DNA of 64,000 nt from contig JAWUWW010000011.1 of assembly GCA_034111645.1 (NCBI GenBank), positions 67,430 through 131,429 of the forward strand. Direction: 5' to 3'. This DNA is from CANLBN01 sp034111645. GTDB taxonomy: Bacteria; Pseudomonadota; Gammaproteobacteria; Pseudomonadales; Cellvibrionaceae. The notes below the pieces were generated by a model that was given only the letters and a program-made list of their open reading frames with translations, was not told the DNA's origin and did not search any database. The position numbers and the translations under genes are program-made. Each line of letters opens with the position of its first letter. The first letter of the stretch is position 1. Below, piece by piece: positions 27,134 through 36,368 of this stretch.

Positions 27134-27735
27134 TATGAGCTCTCCCCATCATTACCAACGACTATCAATGTATCTGTAATATACGCGTGCGGAGGCACTT
27201 CAAGATTTAACGGTGCAGGAACAGATTTATAAACGCGTCCAGCTAAATCAAATTTAGAGCCATGACATGGACAAAAGAAACCACCTAGCCAAGAATCGCC
27301 ACCTAGGTCTTTTGCGCCTACTTCAGGTCTAAACTGAGGAGCGCAGCCTAGATGAGTGCAAACTCCTAGCATTATCATAAATTCGGGACGTCTAGAACGC
27401 GTTTCATTTTGTGCATAGCTAGGCTGCTGATCATTTAAAGAGTTTGGATCACTTAGATCATCCTCAACTTTCTTTAAGTTTGCAATCGTTTCATCTGTTC
27501 TGCGAAGTATAAAAACAGGCTTGCCTCGCCACTCTTCTACAATCATCTGGCCTGGCTCAATTGCCGCTAGATTGATTCGCACTGGAGCACCCGCTGCTCT
27601 CGCCTTAGCGCTTGGATTCCAAGACCCAATAAATGGCACGGCTACACCAACTGCACCGGCTACGCCTACAACTGATGTGACAACCGTTAAAAAACGACGT
27701 CGACTCTCATTGACTATTACTTCGCCATCACTCAT
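27133..27735 (-). CDS. petA: Rieske iron-sulfur subunit of the bc1 complex
   Basis: PetA carries electrons from ubiquinol to cytochrome c1. The 200-residue protein has an N-terminal twin-arginine signal-anchor (SRRRFLTVV, helix to about residue 37). The 2Fe-2S ligands are Cys126, His128, Cys155 and His158 in CTHLGC and CPCHGS, with Cys131 and Cys157 as the stabilising disulfide. It is the first gene of the petA-petBC operon and is preceded by a GGGAGAG ribosome binding site. Confidence 0.97.
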   Translation of the reverse strand: MSDGEVIVNESRRRFLTVVTSVVGVAGAVGVAVPFIGSWNPSAKARAAGAPVRINLAAIEPGQMIVEEWRGKPVFILRRTDETIANLKKVEDDLSDPNSLNDQQPSYAQNETRSRRPEFMIMLGVCTHLGCAPQFRPEVGAKDLGGDSWLGGFFCPCHGSKFDLAGRVYKSVPAPLNLEVPPHAYITDTLIVVGNDGESS

Positions 27736-27933
27736 GACGCCACTCTCCCATCATCTGTAATGTGGATATTATAAAGTTAGATAAGAATATTATTGATTTT
27801 TTGGTATTTGATTTGATTTTTCAGCGACCTAAAGAAAACTTCATTCAAAAATAGTGACATATTATATGAAATCACTACAACCTTACAAGGATAGTCTGCT
27901 TTAGTTACCTAAGCACGAAAAAATCACAAAAAA

Positions 27934-27963
27934 AATGCTCAGATGACAAGCAAACTGAGCATT
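27934..27963 (-). terminator. Intrinsic terminator of rplM-rpsI
   Basis: On the minus strand AATGCTCAG and CTGAGCATT form a nine-base stem followed by a long T run. It lies about 40 bases after the rpsI stop. Confidence 0.88.
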
Positions 27964-28004
27964 GTTTAAACGCTTCAACAAAAAATCTGCAAAATAGCCA
28001 GTAA

Positions 28005-28397
28005 TTAACGTTTTGAGAATTGTGGCTTTTTGCGTGCTTTACGCAGACCAACCTTCTTACGCTCAACTTCGCGAGCATCACGGGTTACATAACCTGCAGC
28101 ACGAAGGGGCTGACGATTAATTTCATCGTATTGCATTAACGCACGAGTAAGTCCGTGACGAATAGCGCCCGCCTGACCAAAGCTACCACCGCCTTTGACA
28201 GTTGCATTGATATCGAATTGCTCTACAGAGCCTAGCAGTTCAAGTGGCTGACGTACGATCATCCGCGCAACTTCTCGACCAAAATACTCATCTACCGGAC
28301 GACCGTTGATAGTAATCACACCAGTTCCCTTAGTAAGAAATACTCGTGCTGTCGAAGTTTTACGACGACCTGTTCCATAATATTGTGTTGCTGACAT
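28005..28397 (-). CDS. rpsI: 30S ribosomal protein S9
   Basis: The protein is 130 residues with the S9 core (YYGTGRRKTSTARVF) and the basic tail ending KKPQFSKR, which reaches the P-site tRNA. It follows rplM by 13 bases, as is nearly universal. Confidence 0.98.
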   Translation of the reverse strand: MSATQYYGTGRRKTSTARVFLTKGTGVITINGRPVDEYFGREVARMIVRQPLELLGSVEQFDINATVKGGGSFGQAGAIRHGLTRALMQYDEINRQPLRAAGYVTRDAREVERKKVGLRKARKKPQFSKR

Positions 28398-28410
28398 ATT
28401 TAGCTCCCGA

Positions 28411-28839
28411 TTAGAGTGTCAGTTCTTGTGGTTGCTGAGCCGCATGTGGATGCTCAGTACCTGCATAAACTTTCAGTTTTTTAAACATCGCACGACCAAG
28501 AGGGCCTTTAGGCAACATGCCTTTAACCGCAATCTCGATAGTACGCTCAGGAGCTTTTTGAATAAGCTTTTCGAAGCTTATTGATTTGATACCACCAATG
28601 TAGCCTGTGTGGTGATGAAACATTTTTGCCTTTGCCTTATTGCCCGTAACATGGACTTTTTCAGCAGTAACGACAACGATGTAATCGCCAGTGTCAACAT
28701 GGGGGGTATACTCAGGTTTATGCTTACCGCGCAGGCGGGTGGCAATCTCAGTAGCCATACGGCCTAAAGTTTTGCCTTCAGCATCAATTAAATACCAGTC
28801 GCGCTTTACGCTTTCTGGCTTGGCACTTATAGTCTTCAT
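28411..28839 (-). CDS. rplM: 50S ribosomal protein L13
   Basis: The protein is 142 residues, the normal length. L13 features include WYLIDAEGKTLGRMA, GDYIVVV and HHTGYIGG. It is the first gene of the rplM-rpsI operon and is driven by the promoter at 28883-28911. Confidence 0.98.
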   Translation of the reverse strand: MKTISAKPESVKRDWYLIDAEGKTLGRMATEIATRLRGKHKPEYTPHVDTGDYIVVVTAEKVHVTGNKAKAKMFHHHTGYIGGIKSISFEKLIQKAPERTIEIAVKGMLPKGPLGRAMFKKLKVYAGTEHPHAAQQPQELTL

Positions 28840-28882
28840 GTTATCTGCCTAATCTGATGTACATCCCAAAAAAAGAGCGCGG

Positions 28883-28911
28883 ATTCTATATGAATAAGCG
28901 CCCAATTTCAA
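28883..28911 (-). promoter_or_regulatory. Sigma-70 promoter of rplM-rpsI
   Basis: On the minus strand TTGAAA (28906-28911) and TAGAAT (28883-28888) are 17 bases apart. The predicted start leaves a leader of about 35 bases before the rplM ATG. Confidence 0.7.
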
Positions 28912-29029
28912 CACTATTTACATCACCATCAACTAATATTTTTTGAATTTTCAATCAAATGCTTACAATCGTTATGCACATAAACCCTACAATCTGAGAT
29001 ATTGTTTTGAGCAAAAAAAATAACTCACG

Positions 29030-29860
29030 CTATTTTTTATAAATATTCTCAAATACATAATTCGTAGCATCAACAAAGCCCTCGACACTTCCGCAGTCAA
29101 AGCGACGCCCTTTAAATTTATAGGCCATTACACAACCATTTTTGGCTTGTTCGAGCAATGCATCGGTTATCTGAATCTCGCCATTCTTACCGGGTTTGGT
29201 TGTTTCAATAATTTCAAAAATATCAGGCGTTAATATATATCGCCCGATAATCGCCAAATTACTCGGCGCATCCTCAATCGATGGCTTCTCGACCATATCT
29301 GTTACTTGAAATAGGTTTTCTTTGATTCTATCGCCTGCAATCACACCAAATTTACTCACTTGGTCTTCTGGCACCTCTTGAATCGCTACAATACTACAGC
29401 GAAATTGCTTATATAATTTAACCATTTGGGTCAGCACGCCATCTTCACCTGGATCAGTCAGACAGAGATCATCGGATAAAACAACTCCAAAAGGCTCGTC
29501 GCCTATTAGCCGCCGGCCATTGAGAATAGCATCGCCCAAACCTTTCATTGATGTTTGACGCGTAAATGAAAACTGGCCTTTATCCATTACTTCACGAATA
29601 CTCGTCAAGTATTCTTCTTTATTGGTTCCTGCAATTTCACGCTCAAGCTCGTAATTAAGATCAAAATGATCACTGATTGCTCGCTTGCCCCGACCCGTTA
29701 CAAAACCAATTTCTGACAAACCAGCCGCTATAGATTCCTCAACACCATATTGCACTAAAGGCTTATTTACGATTGGTAACATCTCTTTAGGCATCGATTT
29801 AGTTGCTGGCAAAAAGCGTGTACCATATCCCGCAACAGGAAATAAACATTTTTTAATCAT
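29030..29860 (-). CDS. galU: UTP-glucose-1-phosphate uridylyltransferase
   Basis: GalU makes UDP-glucose for envelope polysaccharides and glycolipids. The 276-residue protein has the nucleotidyltransferase signature LFPVAGYGTRFLPATKSMPKE near the N-terminus, followed by FGVVLSDDLC and VEKP motifs. I chose the ATG at 29860, with AAGGA about nine bases upstream; the frame also runs to a TTG at 29866. It is monocistronic and divergent from the fabA side. Confidence 0.95.
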   Translation of the reverse strand: MIKKCLFPVAGYGTRFLPATKSMPKEMLPIVNKPLVQYGVEESIAAGLSEIGFVTGRGKRAISDHFDLNYELEREIAGTNKEEYLTSIREVMDKGQFSFTRQTSMKGLGDAILNGRRLIGDEPFGVVLSDDLCLTDPGEDGVLTQMVKLYKQFRCSIVAIQEVPEDQVSKFGVIAGDRIKENLFQVTDMVEKPSIEDAPSNLAIIGRYILTPDIFEIIETTKPGKNGEIQITDALLEQAKNGCVMAYKFKGRRFDCGSVEGFVDATNYVFENIYKK

Positions 29861-29930
29861 GTACAAAGTTCCTTCGTTTTGATGATAACAATAAAATAAA
29901 AATTAAATCTAAAGAGCACAATAACACAAA

Positions 29931-30065
29931 ATGCTTGCCAAGATTATTAGCGCCGAACTCTATAACCCAAAGGTAGAACTAGACATAGACGTGCCAACAG
30001 GTAAAATACACGCCTTTCGGGTTTTAATTAATGTATGTTTTACTGCCTACCCCGATCTCACATGA
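29931..30065 (+). CDS. Possible 44-residue small protein upstream of fabA
   Basis: A frame from ATG 29931 to TGA 30065 encodes a hydrophilic 44-residue peptide (start MLAKIISAELYNP) ending 12 bases before fabA. I recognise no family and see no strong ribosome binding site. It could be a small gene, a leader, or chance. It is listed because it nearly fills the gap and is closely spaced to fabA. Confidence 0.25.
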   Translation: MLAKIISAELYNPKVELDIDVPTGKIHAFRVLINVCFTAYPDLT

Positions 30066-30077
30066 TGGATGCCATAA

Positions 30078-30602
30078 ATGCAATCTTTTGAACCTAAGAA
30101 TTCCTACTCTAAAGAAGACCTTATTCTCTGCGGAGAAGGTAAATTGTTCGGCCCGGGAAATGCTCAACTACCTCTTCCCAATATGTTAATGTTAGATAGA
30201 GTCGCTCATATATCTAAATCGGGTGGGGAGTATGACAAAGGTGAGATTATCGCCGAGCTCGACATAACACCCGACTTATGGTTTTTTGACTGTCATTTTC
30301 CAGGAGATCCCGTAATGCCAGGCTGTTTAGGCTTAGATGCCATGTGGCAACTCGTTGGTTTTTTCTTAGGCTGGAAAGGTAATCAGGGACGCGGTCGTGC
30401 CCTAGGGTCAGGTGAGGTTAAATTTACCGGCCAAATATTGCCAACAGCAAAAAAAGTCACTTACCACATCAATTTAAAACGTGTTATCGAGCGAAAATTA
30501 ATAATGGGTATAGCCGATGGTCGAGTGTCGGTTGACGGAAAAGATATTTATTTTGCCAAAGATCTTCGCGTTGGGCTTTTCTCAAACACCGATGCGTTTT
30601 AG
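30078..30602 (+). CDS. fabA: 3-hydroxydecanoyl-ACP dehydratase/isomerase
   Basis: FabA dehydrates beta-hydroxydecanoyl-ACP and isomerises the product to cis-3-decenoyl-ACP, the branch point to unsaturated fatty acids. The 174-residue hotdog-fold protein has active-site His73 in FDCHFPGDPVMPG and Asp87 in LGLDAMWQL (E. coli His70/Asp84). The coupled fabB gene follows after 110 bases, the standard fabA-fabB pair of Pseudomonas-like bacteria. A DesT- or FabR-type operator was not identified by eye. Confidence 0.97.
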   Translation: MQSFEPKNSYSKEDLILCGEGKLFGPGNAQLPLPNMLMLDRVAHISKSGGEYDKGEIIAELDITPDLWFFDCHFPGDPVMPGCLGLDAMWQLVGFFLGWKGNQGRGRALGSGEVKFTGQILPTAKKVTYHINLKRVIERKLIMGIADGRVSVDGKDIYFAKDLRVGLFSNTDAF

Positions 30603-30712
30603 ACTATCCATAGACATTTAATGGATAGTGTAGTTAATTCTTAATGAATGTACTTTACATTTACCAAAGAAAGAAAGTTAAATTAAAACAAAAGAACTCT
30701 TCGAGGTGCTTT

Positions 30713-31927
30713 ATGAAGCGAGTGGTTGTCACTGGCATGGGAATCGTTTCCTGCTTAGGAAATGATAAAACTAAGGTTTTAGAAGCCTTAAAACAGGGTA
30801 ATTCCGGTATTCGTTTTAAAGAAGAATATAAAGAGATGGGCTTACGCAGTCACGTCGCAGGCAGCGTAGATATTAATTTAGCGGATCACATTGACCGTAA
30901 AACGTTACGCTTCATGGGCGATGCCGCTGCTTTCGCTCATATATCAATGGAACAGGCAATTGAAGACTCAGGCCTTACTCCTGAGCAAGTATCCAACGAG
31001 CGCACCGGTATTATCATGGGCTCTGGTGGCGCCTCATCAAACAACCAGGTTCAAGCCGCCGATATATTACGCTCAAAAGGCGTTAAGCGTATAGGACCTT
31101 ATAGAGTTACTCAAACCATGGGCAGCACTGTATCAGCCTGCCTTGCAACCCCCTTTAAGATAAAAGGCGTTAACTACTCAATATCTTCTGCATGTGCAAC
31201 AAGTGCTCATTGTATTGGTAATGCTATGGAGCTTATTCAACTTGGCAAACAAGATGTTATTTTTGCCGGTGGCGGAGAAGAAGAGCATTGGTCGCTGACA
31301 TGCTTATTTGATGCTATGGGAGCCTTATCGACCAGTTATAATGACACTCCAGACAAAGCTTCTCGCGCCTACGATGCCGCTCGCGATGGATTTGTTATAG
31401 CCGGTGGCGGTGGTTGCCTAGTAATGGAAGAGTACGAGCATGCTAAAGCGCGTGGTGCAAAAATTTATGGCGAGCTAGTTGGCTATGGAGCTACATCTGA
31501 CGGTTACGATATGGTTGCCCCTTCGGGAGAAGGTGCTGCACGCTGTATTCGCCAAGCACTTCAAAATGTAAAGGGATCTATTGATTACATTAATGCACAT
31601 GGCACCAGCACGCTTGTTGGCGATATCGCTGAACTAAAAGCAATCAAAGCTGTTTTTGGTGACAACATCCCCACCATTAGCTCTACGAAATCTTTAACGG
31701 GTCATTCACTAGGAGCAACTGGCGCGCAAGAAGCTATTTACTCATTATTAATGATGGAAAATAATTTTATTTGTGGGTCTGCTAATATCGACTGTCTCGA
31801 TGAAGCAGCCGCGAATGTACCTATCATATCCGAAAATCAAGACCGAGAAATTAATCGCGTCTTATCAAATAGTTTTGGCTTTGGCGGCACAAATGCTTGC
31901 CTTGTATTTGAAAAGTTTACCGGTTAG
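30713..31927 (+). CDS. fabB: 3-oxoacyl-ACP synthase I
   Basis: FabB elongates cis-3-decenoyl-ACP and is required for unsaturated fatty acids. The 404-residue condensing enzyme has the nucleophile Cys161 (SSACATSAH) and two catalytic histidines in NAHGTST and KSLTGHSLGA. The end FGFGGTNACLVF is typical. I chose the ATG at 30713, with GAGGT five bases upstream; the open frame extends to 30644, but the extra Lys-rich residues are not family-like. Confidence 0.97.
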   Translation: MKRVVVTGMGIVSCLGNDKTKVLEALKQGNSGIRFKEEYKEMGLRSHVAGSVDINLADHIDRKTLRFMGDAAAFAHISMEQAIEDSGLTPEQVSNERTGIIMGSGGASSNNQVQAADILRSKGVKRIGPYRVTQTMGSTVSACLATPFKIKGVNYSISSACATSAHCIGNAMELIQLGKQDVIFAGGGEEEHWSLTCLFDAMGALSTSYNDTPDKASRAYDAARDGFVIAGGGGCLVMEEYEHAKARGAKIYGELVGYGATSDGYDMVAPSGEGAARCIRQALQNVKGSIDYINAHGTSTLVGDIAELKAIKAVFGDNIPTISSTKSLTGHSLGATGAQEAIYSLLMMENNFICGSANIDCLDEAAANVPIISENQDREINRVLSNSFGFGGTNACLVFEKFTG

Positions 31928-31953
31928 TTTTAAGTAAGATAATTTAAATTGAT

Positions 31954-31986
31954 AAAGCCTCATGAAATTCATGGGGCTTTAATTTT
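31954..31986 (+). terminator. Intrinsic terminator of fabA-fabB
   Basis: AAAGCCtCATGAA pairs with TTCATGgGGCTTT, followed by AATTTTTT. It lies about 26 bases after the fabB stop. Confidence 0.8.
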
Positions 31987-32152
31987 TTGTTTGTTTATCT
32001 TTACACGATCAATTAAATTACTTTAAACGTCACCTTCCAACTACTGTCAACGCATTTTCAGAAACCTTTTAAAAAACTTTAATAGCCTTCAGTCTTTTCA
32101 GAAAATCCTAAAAAATTAACTCCTAGATAAAAAAGCTTACTAACCATATTGA

Positions 32153-33583
32153 TCAATGGCAGCTGTAATCCTGCTCGTGACTATTTTTCTTTTTAAGTCG
32201 CTTACTTAATGCGGGCTGAGAAATACCTAGCATTCTTGCAGCCAATGACTGGTTATGTCCTGCTCTCTTCATCGCTTCATCAATTAAATAACTATCCATT
32301 TCATTAAGAGATGGTAGAGATTGATCTGGATGAAATGAAACCGTCTGCTCAGGCAAATTTACCGGTTTTTTCAAGTCAGCATCAATCACACTTCTGAAGA
32401 CCTCCATAGATAACAAACGAGATTTATGGCGACTCACCGCGTCATAAATCATCGATTTCAATTCACGCACATTACCTGGAAAAGTATAGTTACTTAGTAA
32501 AAATGGAAGCTCTGGCGGATAATTAGGAGTTGGCTTTTTGAGCTCCTTGGCCGCTTTCTCAATAAAATAATCCAACAATAAAGGTACATCTTCTTTACGT
32601 GATCGCAGTGGCGGTAATTTAATACGATGCGTACATAAACGATAATATAAATCTTTACGAAAAGATCCATCCTGCAAGCGGTTGTCTAATTGCTGATGTG
32701 TTGCTGCAATTACTCGAGCACGCGAGCGCTTGGGTACGTCAACGCCTAAAGGGTGATATTCACCTTCTTGTAATAATCTAAGTAATTTAACCTGTGAGCT
32801 TTGACTAAGATCGCCTATTTCATCTAAAAACAAAGTGCCATTTGCGGCCTGCTCGACAAGACCTTTACGATCACTAGCAGCATTGCTAAAAGCACCTTGC
32901 TGGTGACCAAATAATGTGTCAATAAACGTAAAGTCATCAAGACCTGCAACATTCACCGTTACTAAGGGGCCTTGGCGCTGACTAGCTTTATGGCAAGCTT
33001 TTGCTATTAACTCTTTGCCAGTTCCACTTTCACCGGTAATAAGTATCGGCTGCATACTCGCTGAGATCGATTCTACATAATGAAAAACTGCATTGATTGA
33101 CTTATCCTTTGATATAAAAGATTCAAAAATTTCTGGATGATCAAGACTGTCACTCAAAATACGCTGCTGCAAAGAGCTATTTTGTCGCCGCATAAGTTGC
33201 ATGAGTATGGCTCGCCTTACCCCTTCAACAAGACGATCTTCTTCTGTTGTCTTTACAAAATAATCAAAGGCCCCTGCTTTTAAGGCTGATACAGCAGCTT
33301 CTGCATTGTTCAAACCGCTGATAATAATGACTGCCACTTCTGGGTATTGCTCACCTATTTCTTTTAACAATTCTAAACCTGAAACATGAGGCATCGTTAA
33401 ATCTAGCAATACCACGCCCAAATAATTACTCGCAAGAAAATTCATCGCCTCACGACTATCATCACAAGTTATAATATTATTAAAATCACCTTTTCGCTCT
33501 AGCAACAAACGTAAGCTTCTCAGATAAGAGACTTCATCATCAATTAATAAAATTGAAAATTCTGGATACAGGGTCTCACTCAT
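32153..33583 (-). CDS. NtrC-family response regulator with altered GAFTGA loop
   Basis: This 476-residue transcription factor has a receiver domain with phospho-acceptor Asp61 (VVLLDLTMP), an AAA+ domain with Walker A GESGTGKE (184-191) and Walker B LFLDEIGD (251-258), and a C-terminal Fis-type helix-turn-helix (NQSLAARMLGISQPALSKRL). Such proteins normally activate sigma-54 promoters. The sigma-54-contacting loop, usually GAFTGA, reads GAFSNA (230-235), so activation may be altered or lost. It is encoded 114 bases after the histidine kinase, its likely partner. Confidence 0.9.
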   Translation of the reverse strand: MSETLYPEFSILLIDDEVSYLRSLRLLLERKGDFNNIITCDDSREAMNFLASNYLGVVLLDLTMPHVSGLELLKEIGEQYPEVAVIIISGLNNAEAAVSALKAGAFDYFVKTTEEDRLVEGVRRAILMQLMRRQNSSLQQRILSDSLDHPEIFESFISKDKSINAVFHYVESISASMQPILITGESGTGKELIAKACHKASQRQGPLVTVNVAGLDDFTFIDTLFGHQQGAFSNAASDRKGLVEQAANGTLFLDEIGDLSQSSQVKLLRLLQEGEYHPLGVDVPKRSRARVIAATHQQLDNRLQDGSFRKDLYYRLCTHRIKLPPLRSRKEDVPLLLDYFIEKAAKELKKPTPNYPPELPFLLSNYTFPGNVRELKSMIYDAVSRHKSRLLSMEVFRSVIDADLKKPVNLPEQTVSFHPDQSLPSLNEMDSYLIDEAMKRAGHNQSLAARMLGISQPALSKRLKKKNSHEQDYSCH

Positions 33584-33697
33584 AACTATCTCACACTATT
33601 TTATTGTAGTTTTTATATTATTTTTTGTGTTTGTTTGTATTCAGTTTTTTTATTATATTTTTTATTTTACGAAACCTCTTTATTGGTTTTTTTATTA
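33584..33697 (-). other. A-rich untranslated spacer between kinase and regulator genes
   Basis: In the mRNA sense this 114-base gap is almost free of G and C and consists mostly of A runs, so it should be unstructured. It could be a translation-enhancing or processing region between the two genes. I see no hairpin terminator in it. Confidence 0.4.
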
Positions 33698-35386
33698 TTA
33701 AAGTTTCTTTACACCTATCAAAGGCAATTCTAAAATAACTTCAGTGCCTATATCTTTTTGGGAGTTAAAAATTAATTTCCCACCATAGGCGCTAGCAATA
33801 GCAGAAGATATTGACAATCCTAATCCTGTTCCCCCATGGGCACGCTTAGTCGTAAAAAACGGATCTGTTAGGCGCTTAACATTGCTCTCATCAATACCTG
33901 AGCCCTCATCAATAACAGAGATCTTTATTTTTTTCTGTTGCTTATCATAACTTGTCAGCACTGATACTTGTTGGTTAACATCGGTTAATGCTTGGCAGGC
34001 ATTTAAAATAAGGTTAATCATAATCTGCTCTATTCTTTGTGCATTGACACTTATAACAGGTAAACTTTTTTCATAGTTTACAACAAAATTATGTGTTGAT
34101 TTACGTATTTGAGTACCTACTAATCGAATCGCTGTTGCGACAACATCGTTAATATTTAATGGAACATCATTGTCAAGATCATCATGCCGCGCAAAATCTT
34201 TTAAATCTTCGACAATATGTTTGATGCGAGTTGCTCCCCCCGTCATTTCATCTAGAATTATAGGCAGCTCATCTTTAAGGCGAGAATACTTTAAACCTGC
34301 CATCGAAAAATCACCGAATTCTTGATAGTGTTTTTCTAATATCGTATTCGAGTCTCGCCAGGCATCTTTTAATAAGGGCAAATTTAATAATAAAGTACCC
34401 GTAGGATTATTAATTTCATGGGCAACTCCAGTGACTAAAACCCCTAGCGAGGCCATTTTATCTGCCTGAATTAATTGCAATTGATTCTCGTGCAATTCGG
34501 CTGTGCGCTTATCAACTTGTTTTTTTAAGGTCCGATTCCAAATGACAACAGCGGCTGTAATCAATAACAAGAAAAAGGAAATATATATTGCCCACAACCC
34601 ATATTTTTGCCACGCTTGCGAACTTTCTTGCTCAAGTACACCAAGCCATTTGTTATAAATTGCTTGCTGTCTTCCGGTATTTTTTAATATAGCTAAACCT
34701 TCACTAAACTCAGCTACTAATGATTCGTTACCTTTTAGAACACCATAACCATAGCGCTGAGACGTAAAAGGCTTGCCCACTAATTCAAGATTGGTCAAAC
34801 CAAATTCTTTACCTAAATACAAACCGGGTAAATTAGCAACTAGGGCATAATCATTTTGCCCTGATGATAACAGGCGCAAGGCTTCTACATGCGTAGTGAC
34901 TGGATGAATAATTGCACCCACATTATTTTGCAATAGGTATTCATACATAATACTTTTATTTTGCACCATCACAGCTTTGCCCTTAAGGCCCTCTAAGCCA
35001 TTAGGTGCTTCACCACCAATGCGTGCAAAAACTGAGTGATGAATAATCGCATGAGGCGAGCTAAAGGAAAGAGTTTTACTGCGCTCTTCAGAGGCGACAA
35101 TACCTTGTAAAATATCGACTTGACCATTTTTTAATGCGCCGAGCATGACATCCCATTCACCAAGACGGATATCAACTTTTATACCCATAACATCAGCTAT
35201 AGCATGTGTCATTTCGACATTATAACCCGCGGGCTGACCATCCTTGTCGAGGTATTCATAGGGAGGAAAATTAGAGTCACCCCCAACAATCACAATTCGG
35301 TTAGGAGATGACCAGCTATCTGCATGAACGTGAAGCGCGTGCAGAAACATCAAGATACAAATAAATAGGCGATAAATTAGTGACAT
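33698..35386 (-). CDS. Sensor histidine kinase with periplasmic SBP_bac_3 domain
   Basis: This 562-residue membrane kinase has a signal peptide (about 1-22), then an amino-acid-binding-protein-like sensor domain (about 28-250, with FPPYEYLDKDG and GYNVEMTHAIADVMG). One membrane helix follows (264-283), then a short coiled linker and a kinase core with the phospho-acceptor His323 in VAHEINNPTG. The ATP lid carries N, G1 (DEGSGI), F (DPFFTTK) and G2 (GGTGLGLS) boxes. The HEINNP box belongs to the NtrB/DctB group that partners with NtrC-type regulators, and one is encoded next. The ligand is unknown, probably a small polar compound. Confidence 0.92.
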   Translation of the reverse strand: MSLIYRLFICILMFLHALHVHADSWSSPNRIVIVGGDSNFPPYEYLDKDGQPAGYNVEMTHAIADVMGIKVDIRLGEWDVMLGALKNGQVDILQGIVASEERSKTLSFSSPHAIIHHSVFARIGGEAPNGLEGLKGKAVMVQNKSIMYEYLLQNNVGAIIHPVTTHVEALRLLSSGQNDYALVANLPGLYLGKEFGLTNLELVGKPFTSQRYGYGVLKGNESLVAEFSEGLAILKNTGRQQAIYNKWLGVLEQESSQAWQKYGLWAIYISFFLLLITAAVVIWNRTLKKQVDKRTAELHENQLQLIQADKMASLGVLVTGVAHEINNPTGTLLLNLPLLKDAWRDSNTILEKHYQEFGDFSMAGLKYSRLKDELPIILDEMTGGATRIKHIVEDLKDFARHDDLDNDVPLNINDVVATAIRLVGTQIRKSTHNFVVNYEKSLPVISVNAQRIEQIMINLILNACQALTDVNQQVSVLTSYDKQQKKIKISVIDEGSGIDESNVKRLTDPFFTTKRAHGGTGLGLSISSAIASAYGGKLIFNSQKDIGTEVILELPLIGVKKL

Positions 35387-35441
35387 AAATGTGATTGCGT
35401 TTAATTATTTTTTGAGGCGACTACGACTCTTAATTGAAAAA

Positions 35442-36287
35442 TTATTTGACCAATTTTAATAATATCCAATCTAGCCAACTATGAGGTAAAACTCGCTTTA
35501 AAAAACTAAATAAATAGGTAGGCACTGTAACAGGATAACGAATTTTTGGTTTAGCCGATGACAATGCATGCTCAACTCTTTTTAATACTGCATCGGGCGG
35601 CAAAGTAAAAGGATCTGTTTTACCTTTATGCGCGAGTCTTTGCATTGTTTTTTCGTAGCTTTCTTTGTGTGCGCTAGCGTCCAAAATAACTTTATTATTA
35701 TAAATATGTTGCTCAAATGCTTTTTTCGCATTGGCTCGAAACTCACTCGCAATTGGACCTGGTTCTATTATAGATACAAAAATATTTGTATTCTTTAACT
35801 CCATTCTTAAAGTGTCAAATAGGCCTTCTAAAGCAAACTTAGATGCGTTGTAAGCCCCACGCATGGGCAAGGCAACAATACCAAGCACCGAGCTGTTAAT
35901 AATAACCCGACCATAACCTTGCGCTCGCATAACAGGAAGAATCAAATTGTTTAGTTGATGCCAACCAAATACATTACATGCAAATTGTGTCTCAAGGGCT
36001 TTACGCGTTAAGTCTTCAACTGCACCGGGCTGGCCATAAGCACCATTATGAAATACGGCGTAGAGCTCTTTATTGGTTTTTTGCATGAGCTCATTAAAGG
36101 CGTTTTCTACACTCTCGCTATCACTATAATCTAGTGCGATAGCATCAAAGCCATCGTCTTTTAAACTCTGCAGATCATCTTGAGCGCGTGCGGTGGGATA
36201 AACAACATAGCCCTTATCTCTTAATGCATAGGCAACGCAGCGTCCAATACCAGAAGAGCAACCCGTCACTAATACTGTTTTTTTCAT
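35442..36287 (-). CDS. Short-chain dehydrogenase/reductase
   Basis: This 281-residue SDR has TGCSSGIG at the N-terminus, HNGAYG in place of NNAG, the catalytic serine in NSSVLG and YNASK. The C-terminal hydrophobic and basic tail may touch the membrane. I chose the ATG at 36287, with AGAG upstream; the frame extends to an ATG at 36317. The extra ten codons lie in a small imperfect duplication of the start region (36281-36295 and 36300-36313), which supports the shorter form. It lies between sbtB-like and kinase genes with 50-80-base gaps. Confidence 0.82.
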   Translation of the reverse strand: MKKTVLVTGCSSGIGRCVAYALRDKGYVVYPTARAQDDLQSLKDDGFDAIALDYSDSESVENAFNELMQKTNKELYAVFHNGAYGQPGAVEDLTRKALETQFACNVFGWHQLNNLILPVMRAQGYGRVIINSSVLGIVALPMRGAYNASKFALEGLFDTLRMELKNTNIFVSIIEPGPIASEFRANAKKAFEQHIYNNKVILDASAHKESYEKTMQRLAHKGKTDPFTLPPDAVLKRVEHALSSAKPKIRYPVTVPTYLFSFLKRVLPHSWLDWILLKLVK

Positions 36288-36368
36288 TGAAGACTCTATT
36301 TTTAATGAAGACTGCATTTTTAATTAGGGTAAAACATATTTTATGCCGACATAAATAGCTCGATAACA

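Noticed and set aside
30644..30712. Longer N-terminus for FabB
   Set aside because: The extra 23 residues are Lys-rich and not family-like, and a good ribosome binding site precedes the ATG at 30713.
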